A DNA stretch of 38,602 nt, taken from Planctomycetota bacterium. Lineage in GTDB: Bacteria; Planctomycetota; UBA1135; UBA2386. A program made the position numbers and the translations under genes. Positions 7,202 to 13,258 of the stretch are shown here, piece by piece; within the stretch, counting starts at the first letter, position 1; each line of letters opens with the position of its first letter. The notes beneath the pieces were generated by a model, which was not told where the DNA came from, made no database searches, and was given only the letters and a program-made list of their open reading frames with translations. The DNA lies in the NCBI GenBank assembly GCA_020425885.1, contig JAGQRA010000712.1, positions 1 through 38,602 on the forward strand, written 5' to 3'.

Positions 7202-7933
7202 ATGAGATCGACTTCCATGCTGTTGGCCTCTTGCACACTCGCAGCCTGCAACAGCTTCGAGATGGTGCGCTTCTCGAACTGCGACCTGGCGACTGCAGCG
7301 CCTGTGACAAGCAGTCCGCCACCTGCTGTCTACGAAACCAACAACCTGCCGAACGGGCTCCCTCCGGCAGTTGCCTACGCCTCGGTGCGCGGCAACTTCC
7401 ACGAAAGCTACTCCTCGCTCACGGGGCGCGCGAAGCTCCTACTCGACGAGACACTCAAGCGCGGTTTGGCCCCCGACTACATCGTTGTGCATGAGGGCGG
7501 GAGCCAGGTCACCGGGGCTGTCTCAAATTACATCGGCTTCGGGATGTCCATCGCTAGGCCGATCCGGAGGTCCTACGCCGATTGTATCTGCTACCGCCTC
7601 GCACCTGTCGCGCTTGGGCTGATGTGGGACGACCGCTGTATGGTCCTCGTGGTCGATGAGGAGCTACGGGCAGAATGCGCCATTCAAGAGGGCGACACGG
7701 TCATGAGCATCGGCGGGCTATCAGTTCGGCGCAACAACGACAATCCTCTGTCCGACTTCGACGCGGCGCGCCTGGCCTTACGACCCGGCCAGTCGGTGGA
7801 GATCGTGTGGATCCGCCCGGGAACAGGCCGAATGAGCGACACTGCGACCCTCCGTCAGCCTCCCGAGTTGACACTTCCGAAGTCGACCGTCGACTTCAGT
7901 GTCTTGGAGCGCAAGAACTGGGACGACTTCTAG
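7202..7933 (+). CDS. Lipoprotein with PDZ-like domain
   Basis: This 243-residue protein starts with a lipoprotein signal peptide; LAAC places the lipid-bearing Cys at 16. A Ser/Pro-rich linker follows. Residues about 136-220 look like a PDZ domain: ALGLMWDDRCMVLVVDEELRAECAIQEGDTVMSIGG, then LRPGQSVEIVWIR, with the GDxIxxIGG turn and the typical late strand. The middle region (60-130) contains VAYASVRGNFHESY and IGFGMSIARPIRRSYADCICYRLAP and is not recognised. ATG 7202 is preferred over the adjacent ATG 7199 because GAGGAA ends 5 nt before it. It follows the DUF2335 gene by 176 nt on the same strand and probably belongs to the cargo of the element. It would act at the outer or inner membrane on the periplasmic side. 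Confidence 0.82.
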   Translation: MRSTSMLLASCTLAACNSFEMVRFSNCDLATAAPVTSSPPPAVYETNNLPNGLPPAVAYASVRGNFHESYSSLTGRAKLLLDETLKRGLAPDYIVVHEGGSQVTGAVSNYIGFGMSIARPIRRSYADCICYRLAPVALGLMWDDRCMVLVVDEELRAECAIQEGDTVMSIGGLSVRRNNDNPLSDFDAARLALRPGQSVEIVWIRPGTGRMSDTATLRQPPELTLPKSTVDFSVLERKNWDDF

Positions 7934-8077
7934 CCTGACGCTGGCTGGGTCGAGTCCGGTCAATCGCGCGGGGACGCCCGTGGGGTTATCGACAGGGCTC
8001 CTTATCAGCATGCGTCCGACAGGATGCCACAGCTCTACTCCGGGCGACGGCGTGGAGCCACTACTTGAGCCTCGCCG

Positions 8078-8287
8078 TCATTCGTCGATCATGCCCTCGG
8101 CGGTGTCGCTTTCGCGTGCGGTGGCGATGAAGTCGAGGAGCCGGCGCGCCAGATCCTGTTCGCGCTCGGAGCCGGCGAGTTCGGCGTTGGGGTCGACTTG
8201 TAGCCGCCGGTGATTCTCGTTGATGACGGCGGCCCGCACGCCGTCACTGAGCCGGTGAAGGCGGCGCCTCAGGTTCTCGTGGGTCAC
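8078..8287 (-). CDS. Small helical protein of the element
   Basis: This 69-residue protein is charged and helical (RRRLHRLSDGVRAAVINENHRRL, then EREQDLARRLLDFIATARES). It starts with GTG at 8287, within the stop of the 153-residue gene (GTGA overlap), so the two are translationally coupled. It is the last gene of the leftward replication-like cluster. I do not recognise the family. The coupling supports it as a real gene. Confidence 0.68.
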   Translation of the reverse strand: MTHENLRRRLHRLSDGVRAAVINENHRRLQVDPNAELAGSEREQDLARRLLDFIATARESDTAEGMIDE

Positions 8288-8745
8288 TGTCGGTCCTCCT
8301 CGATCTTGCGCAGCCGGTCCTCGATGTCGGCCAGTACCGTGGCATCGCTCGTCGCTCGTAGCAGGCCGACAACCTGCTGTGCTGCGGGCAGCGGCACCTC
8401 GCCTGCCGCCGCAGCTGCTGCCACGGCCGCCATCGCGCTGGCGATGCCCGCCGCCGTCGACAGGTCGCCGAGCTCGAGCGACACCTCGGCGGGCTGTTCG
8501 GGTGGCCGACCGAGCACGCGCTCCAGCCAGGTCCGAGCCGCTTGCGCATCGCCATCGATAGCGCGCACTCGCAGCGCCTCCAGAACCTCGGTCAGCTGGC
8601 CAGGTGTCGCGGCCTCGCGCACGGCTGCCTGGAGTTCGCCCAGCCGCCGAATGTGAGGGTTTCCGCGCCCGCAGGAGTTCCCAGCCGCAAAGCGGCCGAG
8701 CGAGTCCCTGCCACCGTCACCGCCGTTTGAAACGGGATTCGTCAC
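8284..8745 (-). CDS. DUF5681-like protein of phage/plasmid type
   Basis: The N-terminus of this 153-residue protein has the pattern RDSLGRFAAGNSCGRGNPHIRRLGELQAAVREAATP, close to the GRF-x-(A/P)GN-x-GGxGNP motif of DUF5681-type proteins. The next segment, VLEALRVRAIDGDAQAARTWLERVLGRPPE, is the usual helical continuation. In my recollection these proteins occur in prophages and integrated elements, often where a small terminase subunit would be. The second half is Ala-rich, ending in an acidic/basic helix (DIEDRLRKIEEDR). Its stop overlaps the start of the 69-residue gene, and it lies 16 nt after the 319-residue gene. No large terminase is present, so a packaging role is doubtful. Confidence 0.72.
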   Translation of the reverse strand: MTNPVSNGGDGGRDSLGRFAAGNSCGRGNPHIRRLGELQAAVREAATPGQLTEVLEALRVRAIDGDAQAARTWLERVLGRPPEQPAEVSLELGDLSTAAGIASAMAAVAAAAAAGEVPLPAAQQVVGLLRATSDATVLADIEDRLRKIEEDRQ

Positions 8746-8761
8746 TGCTGTTCGCCGGCGC

Positions 8762-9721
8762 CTACGCCGCGCCTCCTCGGTTGCCTCGTAGGATCAGCTC
8801 CGCAGCACTCGGGAGAGCCCCGGGCTCACTGCTTGACGACCTGACATCGCGGTTGAGCTGCTCCCATCCCGTACGGCCGTCCTTGCCCAACGTGATGGCG
8901 CGCGGGCGTACGTCGCAGATTCCCAGCGCCTTGGCTCGCCGATCAAGGTCGCCGTCCTCGTTCCCGCGGGCGATCAGCTCCGCTGCGCTCAGGTCGTCGA
9001 GACCCTTCGGGAGTTCGCCGGTCTGGGCGATGAGTTCCAGCCCATGCCGCACGCACTCGAGGTGCCAACCCAGCACGTCGCGCATGACCGCACGCGCCTC
9101 GACGAAGCGGACCCGATCGAGGCCTCCGACAACGCGCCCGGAGAAGTGCCGCTCGGCTGCCTTGCGGATGTTCGTCGTCGACCCGTATCCCGGCAGCAGG
9201 AGCGCAGCCTCGATTGCCTCGGGGTCGCCCTTCTCGATCTCGTCAAGCAGCAGCTTGCGAATCTCGTCGTCGCGCAGGACGAGAGCCGCGGATGCCTCGG
9301 CACGCGCCAGGGCGAGCGGCGAGATGGCATTGCGAGCCTCTTCGGTGTCGCGGCGAAGCGCGTTCTCCGCCTGGTTGACCTGCCCGACGGCAAGCCCGAT
9401 GCGGCCGCCGATGCTGTCAACGGTCGTCGCATGGAGCTTGGCGAGGTAGCCCGCTGCGACCTTGCGCCGCTTGCCTTGGACCCCGAGCGGGGACAGGTTC
9501 GGATCTGGTTCGGCGAGTTCGCGCCAGGCGTCACGGGCGAGGTTGCCGAGTTCCCGCTGCAGAGCGGGGCATGCGCCTCCCCAATCGCTCTCGGATCGAC
9601 GTTCCCATGGGTCGATCGGGTCGGCGTGCTTCCAGGCGGACTCGTCTCGCGTGAGGGCAAGGCGCGGGCGGAAGGCTTCGTGAGTGCAGGCGTCGAGTTG
9701 GCGGAATTGTGGACTTTTCAT
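8762..9721 (-). CDS. Unrecognised 319-residue protein of the element
   Basis: The start at ATG 9721 is supported by GAGG 9 nt upstream; the frame is open to 9808, but the added residues look like filler. The protein is soluble and mostly helical. Notable segments are WERRSESDWGGACPALQRELGNLARDAWREL, a central helical region (AENALRRDTEEARNAISPLALARAEASAALVLRDDEIRKLLLDEI) and two similar motifs near the C-terminus, LSAAELIARGNEDG and PSAAELILRGNRGG, which form an internal repeat. No known domain is recognised. It belongs to the leftward cluster with the probable initiator upstream and the DUF5681-like gene downstream. Confidence 0.72.
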   Translation of the reverse strand: MKSPQFRQLDACTHEAFRPRLALTRDESAWKHADPIDPWERRSESDWGGACPALQRELGNLARDAWRELAEPDPNLSPLGVQGKRRKVAAGYLAKLHATTVDSIGGRIGLAVGQVNQAENALRRDTEEARNAISPLALARAEASAALVLRDDEIRKLLLDEIEKGDPEAIEAALLLPGYGSTTNIRKAAERHFSGRVVGGLDRVRFVEARAVMRDVLGWHLECVRHGLELIAQTGELPKGLDDLSAAELIARGNEDGDLDRRAKALGICDVRPRAITLGKDGRTGWEQLNRDVRSSSSEPGALPSAAELILRGNRGGAA

Positions 9722-9866
9722 GTGCGAACCTCGGTCAGTGGGAATGGAAGGGCCGAGGCGTGCATCCCGCACGCCCCGGCAACGGAGAGCAACCAGGCAC
9801 AGAGCCACAGGCGAGCACCGACGGCGGCGCTCGCCTGCGGATACACGTTCTTTGACAGGCGATCAG

Positions 9867-10139
9867 TCATGGCGTCGCCTGCTCTGAGTTGTGTCGGGGA
9901 TCGCGACGCAGGGCACCGCGCGGACAGTTGGCCGCGGCGAGATGGCTGCGCTGCTTCTTCGACGGCCGCCAGGGTTCTGCCGGCCGCACGAGCATCAGCA
10001 CGTAGTCGTTGCCGTCCTTTCGCAGCAGGACCTCGGTACCGGCCGCCAGCGTCAGGTCGCGATCGAGCTGGCCGCGCAGGTGCTCGCCGCCGTCAACGCG
10101 GCGGTGCCTTGCCATGGCGACATAGTCGGCCGGCCTCAT
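9867..10139 (-). CDS. 90-residue basic protein coupled to the initiator gene
   Basis: The ATG at 10139 lies within the stop of the large initiator-like gene (ATGA), which fixes the start. Residues 1-60 (YVAMARHRRVDGGEHLRGQLDRDLTLAAGTEVLLRKDGNDYVLMLVRP) suggest a small beta-rich fold. The tail is rich in Arg, Lys and His. No family is recognised. Coupling suggests it is made together with the initiator. A 145-nt gap without a gene follows before the 319-residue gene. Confidence 0.65.
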   Translation of the reverse strand: MRPADYVAMARHRRVDGGEHLRGQLDRDLTLAAGTEVLLRKDGNDYVLMLVRPAEPWRPSKKQRSHLAAANCPRGALRRDPRHNSEQATP

Positions 10140-11824
10140 GCGATCGCCCTCTCGGCGAACGCTGCGTCGACGTCGGCGGCGATCTGGCTGGCGTCGATCC
10201 CCGTCAGGCTGGCGGCCTCGGCGATCGTCGTCTGGCCGTCGACGATCAGGCGCCCGATCTTGCGCCAAGCGCCAGCTTGCACGGCACCGATGATCCGCGA
10301 CCTGCGTTGTCGCTCGGCGCCCTCGGCGTGCCGGGCTCGCGCTTCGGCCTGCTGACGTGCCCGCTCCTCGCGATCGCGGCGCTGCTGTTCGCCGCGTTCG
10401 GCGAGTGCCCGGCGTGCGCGCTCGATACCAAGGTCGCCGGCTACGTCGCGGCCTTCCCAAGCGACGGCGACGCCGGCAACGAGTTCGCGCAGGTCTGCCA
10501 GTCGGTCGAGCACTTCCTGCGGCACCGCATCGCGCCACCAACGGGCTGGGTAGGCGAACTCGCCGATGCCGCGCCGCTGCGGCTGAACGAGCCGGTCGAG
10601 TGCATCCCGGCCGGCGGCCGTGGGCAGGCTCTCGCCGGCACGACGGCGCTCGAGGAACTCGGCGCCCTTCGGCTCAAGCGTTCGCCGGAGCATCGCGCCG
10701 ACGTGGCGCGGTGACGCGGCACGGCGCGCGAGCAGGTGAGCCGCCTCAAGCACGAGGCTCGGCTCGATGCCCTGATCGGCGAGCTGCTCGGCGAGATCCA
10801 TCCGTCGACGGCGAAGGCCGAGCCGGCCGGCGGTCGACAAGCGGGGGGACGGCATCACAAAGACGCCGGCCGCGGCGAGCGCCAAGTGGAGACCCTCCAC
10901 GCTGCTCGCGGCCAGGTGCAGACGGCCTACGGCACCGCGGAGTCCATCCTCGAACGTCGACCAGTTGGCGAGCGCTGCGGCGACATCAGCCTCGGCGGTG
11001 GCGTGAGCGACCCACGGTGCACTTGTGCCGGGCTTCTGCCTCTGCTGCTCGTGCTGCCGTTCTGGATCACTCGCCGCCATCGGCGGCGGTGCTGCGGTCG
11101 CCGCGGCAGCGGTCCGATGATCCCAGAGGTACGAGGCCTCCAGAGGAGTACCAGATTGTGTGCCCGTCGCGTCGGACAGTGTGCCCGTCGCGTGTTGGGG
11201 TGTGCCCGTCGCGTCGTCAGGCCCTTGTGTGCCCGTCGCGTACTCGGGGGCCGGCCTCCAGCACCGCGCGAGGTAGCCACCCCGCAGGCGCTTCTCGGCC
11301 GTCGAGACCAGATCGCCGGCATCGACGAGGGCTTGCCGGGCGCGCGCCAGGCGCGTTCGGTCGGTGCCCAGCATCCGGGCCAGGTGTTCGTCGACATCGC
11401 ACCAGCCGTCGCCGCGGTTCGGAAGCAGCGCCAGCAGTCCCAGCTGCAGGGCGTCGATCTCGCCGGCTCGGAACCGCTCGACGTCCCGGCGCCCAAAAGT
11501 GAACCGCTGCCCGGCCGCGCGGGCGCGGTTGCGGTTGCTGACCGTCATGTGCACGCGGTTGTCACTGATGGCGAGCGCCTGCTCCGCCTCCAGCCGCTTC
11601 AGCGCCGCGCGTGTCGCGCGCTCGGTGAACCCGAACCATGCCAAGCACCGCGCGATGACCACGGCGACCGGCAGCGCCCGGTTCGCGTAGGTCGCGGCAG
11701 CTAGAACCAGTCGATCATGATGCGTGCACCGGCCGCGCCTCTTCGGCGGCAGGTGCAGCACCGCGAGGACCTCGGGCCTGTCGTCGACAGCTTGTCGAAG
11801 CGCACGATGGAGGCTACCGTGCAT
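10136..11824 (-). CDS. Probable replication initiator with two winged helices and internal iterons
   Basis: The ATG at 11824 has a strong ribosome binding site, GGAGG 8 nt upstream, and gives 562 residues. Two winged-helix-like segments are visible: about 35-100 (HHDRLVLAAATYANRALP then GFTERATRAALKRLEAEQAL) and about 140-190 (WCDVDEHLARMLGTDRTRLARARQALVDAGDLV then a basic wing). A low-complexity linker at about 195-223 consists of repeated Ala-Thr-Gly-Thr units. A helical region follows, then an Arg/Glu-rich coiled-coil segment and a C-terminal helix-turn-helix-like part (TTIAEAASLTGIDASQIAADVDAAF). Two winged helices with iterons in the linker-coding DNA resemble initiators such as lambda O. 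The gene leads the leftward cluster. No helicase or primase motif is seen. The role as initiator is inferred. Confidence 0.68.
   Translation of the reverse strand: MHGSLHRALRQAVDDRPEVLAVLHLPPKRRGRCTHHDRLVLAAATYANRALPVAVVIARCLAWFGFTERATRAALKRLEAEQALAISDNRVHMTVSNRNRARAAGQRFTFGRRDVERFRAGEIDALQLGLLALLPNRGDGWCDVDEHLARMLGTDRTRLARARQALVDAGDLVSTAEKRLRGGYLARCWRPAPEYATGTQGPDDATGTPQHATGTLSDATGTQSGTPLEASYLWDHRTAAAATAAPPPMAASDPERQHEQQRQKPGTSAPWVAHATAEADVAAALANWSTFEDGLRGAVGRLHLAASSVEGLHLALAAAGVFVMPSPRLSTAGRLGLRRRRMDLAEQLADQGIEPSLVLEAAHLLARRAASPRHVGAMLRRTLEPKGAEFLERRRAGESLPTAAGRDALDRLVQPQRRGIGEFAYPARWWRDAVPQEVLDRLADLRELVAGVAVAWEGRDVAGDLGIERARRALAERGEQQRRDREERARQQAEARARHAEGAERQRRSRIIGAVQAGAWRKIGRLIVDGQTTIAEAASLTGIDASQIAADVDAAFAERAIA
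11158..11241. repeat. Four iteron-like 15-bp direct repeats inside the initiator gene
   Basis: GTGTGCCCGTCGCGT occurs without change at 11158-11172, 11179-11193, 11200-11214 and 11227-11241. Start-to-start distances are 21, 21 and 27 bp, so three copies sit on the same face of the helix. The spacers differ. The repeats encode Ala-Thr-Gly-Thr in the linker of the protein, always with identical codons (GCG ACG GGC ACA), including the less GC-rich ACA. Identity at synonymous positions points to selection on the DNA, as in an origin of replication. Confidence 0.75.
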
Positions 11825-11959
11825 CGGTCGCACCTCCGCCCTGGGGCTTCCTGCACGATGCCCGTTTCAGTGAGGCGCGAACCCGCCCGCCGACCCCTTC
11901 CCCGCCAAGGTCATGGAGTCGTCGGGCGGTGTCGTATCCGGACCGATCACTCAGCCCGT

Positions 11960-11993
11960 ACTGCACACTGGACTGCACAAGGGGGTATCCCCC
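11960..11993. promoter_or_regulatory. Short repeats and a hairpin upstream of the initiator gene
   Basis: ACTGCAC occurs twice, at 11960-11966 and 11972-11978, and GGGGG/CCCCC form a small hairpin at 11981-11993. They lie in the 220 bp between the initiator start and the right attachment site, which holds no gene. They could be operator, integrase arm or origin-related sites. Confidence 0.3.
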
Positions 11994-12044
11994 TCCGCGC
12001 GGTTGCCTCGAAACGGCCTCTAGACCCTCAACCTCGAGGGGTGC

Positions 12045-12070
12045 GATTGGCACGCCCGGCAGGATTCGAA
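12045..12070 (+). repeat. attR: attachment core within the tRNA-Arg gene
   Basis: This is the second copy of the 26-bp repeat at 1984-2009. It covers three flanking bases, the CCA end, the discriminator base, the 3' acceptor strand and the 3' half of the T-arm of the tRNA. Because the core is complete on both sides, integration keeps the tRNA intact. Confidence 0.93.
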
Positions 12071-12124
12071 CCTGCGACCCCCGCTTTAGGAAAGCGATGC
12101 TCTATCCAGCTGAGCTACGGGCGC
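12048..12124 (-). tRNA. tRNA-Arg (anticodon CCU), CCA encoded
   Basis: Read on the minus strand, the gene folds as a full cloverleaf. The acceptor strand GCGCCCG pairs with CGGGCGT (with one G-U pair at the end). The D-arm is GCTC...GAGC. The anticodon stem TCGCT/AGCGG encloses the loop TTCCTAA with anticodon CCT, and the T-arm is GCAGG-TTCGAAT-CCTGC. Base 73 is G, followed by an encoded CCA (12050-12048). It reads AGG codons. It is the integration site of the adjacent element and remains complete. Confidence 0.97.
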
Positions 12125-12417
12125 GACCTCGGCCCGGAACATAGCGGCGGCCGCATCCCATGTCGTCGTCGATGTCGCCTCGAATGGCTCCCGTCGGAGG
12201 ATCGGCCTGACGGATCGCGCCCTCCCCTCTCACCCGATCTTCGGCGGCCCCGAAACCCCCGCTGCGATCGCGCCGCCCGCACCGCCTCCAGGCGTGACTC
12301 CAAGTCAGGGATTGTCCCGGTTGACTTCTTTCGTGCAGAGTCGAGTATGTGTGGCATCCTTCGTCCAGGGGCTTCGCTTTGTCCCTGGCGATCTCGCACC
12401 TCAACCAACAGACAACT
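12125..12417. promoter_or_regulatory. Intergenic region with a promoter candidate for the secreted Ser/Gly protein
   Basis: No gene is seen between the tRNA and the secreted protein gene at 12418. On the plus strand TTGACT (12321-12326) and TATGTG (12346-12351) are separated by 19 bp, slightly long for a standard promoter; the start would leave a leader of about 60 nt. The tRNA promoter must lie in the right-hand part of this region on the minus strand, but no convincing boxes were found. Confidence 0.35.
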
Positions 12418-13107
12418 ATGAAGCCACTTGCCATCACTGCAGGCCTGCTCGCCTTCGCCTGCACCATGTCTCAGCTCTCGGCCCAGGTCAGCGCCAGTTC
12501 AGGCTGCTCCGGAACGGCCTCGCACAGCCAAGGCACCTCGGGTTCCTCCGGTCTCGGCAGCCCTGGCACCTCGGGCACTTCCGGTTCCGCCTCGCACAGC
12601 CCCGGCACTTCGGGCTCGTCGGGTTCCGGCAGCACCGGTACGTCGGGCAGCTCGAGCTCGTCCGGTCACGGCTGCCTCTGCCTCAGCAACGCGTCGGTCC
12701 ACACGACCGGTGTCGGCTGCGCCCCGGCCGGGCTGACGATCCCGACGCTGACCGAAGTCGGCATGCCGGTTCCGGGCAACCCGGTCGGCGTCGACGTCCA
12801 GAGCCCGAGCACGCCGAACAGTTTCGGCATCCTCCTGTTCGGTCTCTCGACCACCTTCGATCCGGTCCTCAACGTGCCGCTGCCGTTCGATCTCGCGCCG
12901 GTCGGCTTCCCGGGCTGCGCGCTCTACACCAACAGCGTTTGGCCGGTCGCGGTCGGCACCGATGCCAACGGTGACGGCAACTACTCGACCCCGATCCCGG
13001 CGCTGGCCAAGTGGTGTGATCGCGAACTGACCTTCCAGGTCTTCTTCCTGTCGTCCAACAGCGAGCTGCTGACGTCGGCCGGCCTGACCCAGGTCTTCGG
13101 CAACTGA
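12418..13107 (+). CDS. Secreted protein with Gly/Thr/Ser repeats and Gly-Asn-ending C-terminal domain
   Basis: ATG 12418 begins a clear signal peptide (KPLAITAGLLAFACTMSQLSAQVSA) with likely cleavage after LSA or VSA. Residues about 29-75 of the 229-residue protein are low in complexity, made of SPGTSG/TSGSSG units; a unit ASHS-x-GTSGSSG-x-GS-x-GTSG occurs twice, about 25 residues apart. A short Cys pair (GHGCLC) follows. Residues about 95-229 form a domain that also ends the secreted proteins at 18064 and 22437: an N-terminal GCAP, a FGILLFGLS strand, a P-L-P-F-D-L-A-P segment, PGCALYT, then a strand-rich end finishing in VFGN. It may be a surface-anchoring or secretion domain. An envelope or extracellular location is likely. 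No enzyme motif is seen. Confidence 0.85.
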   Translation: MKPLAITAGLLAFACTMSQLSAQVSASSGCSGTASHSQGTSGSSGLGSPGTSGTSGSASHSPGTSGSSGSGSTGTSGSSSSSGHGCLCLSNASVHTTGVGCAPAGLTIPTLTEVGMPVPGNPVGVDVQSPSTPNSFGILLFGLSTTFDPVLNVPLPFDLAPVGFPGCALYTNSVWPVAVGTDANGDGNYSTPIPALAKWCDRELTFQVFFLSSNSELLTSAGLTQVFGN

Positions 13108-13194
13108 GCTCATTGGCGGCCGCCTTCGCGGCCACGCAGAGCCTTCGAGCGGATTCTCTCGCCGGCTCTGAGCCGAGCGATCCGACCGAACTGC

Positions 13195-13225
13195 GAACCC
13201 GCGGTGCGATTCGTACCGCGGGTTC
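13195..13225. terminator. Strong hairpin between convergent genes, probable bidirectional terminator
   Basis: GAACCCGCGGT (13195-13205) is the exact reverse complement of 13215-13225, and three further inner pairs (one G-U) extend the stem to 14 bp with a 3-nt loop. It lies between the convergent ends at 13107 and 13259. No T-run follows on either strand, so termination may rely on the hairpin alone or on Rho. Confidence 0.6.
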
Positions 13226-13258
13226 TGCATGTACGGCCGCGTTCGCGAGCAGCTCGAT

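Larger units (their letters stand above)
1984..12070. mobile_element. Integrated element of about 10.06 kb in the 3' end of tRNA-Arg(CCU)
   Basis: A perfect 26-bp direct repeat flanks the region at 1984-2009 and 12045-12070. The right copy is the 3' acceptor/T-arm end of an intact tRNA-Arg(CCU) gene; the left copy is the displaced fragment, which directly adjoins a tyrosine recombinase gene. Inside lie two tyrosine recombinases, two excisionase-like HTH proteins, further DNA-binding proteins, a probable replication initiator with iteron-like repeats, small phage/plasmid-like genes and a three-gene cargo module. No capsid, portal, large terminase, relaxase or type IV secretion genes are visible. 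The gene set fits an integrative plasmid or a satellite mobilised by a helper. Boundaries are secure; element class is inferred. Confidence 0.9.

Noticed and set aside
11158..11241. CRISPR array
   Set aside because: The repeats are only 15 bp, with spacers of 6 and 12 bp, and lie in a coding frame. No cas genes are present.
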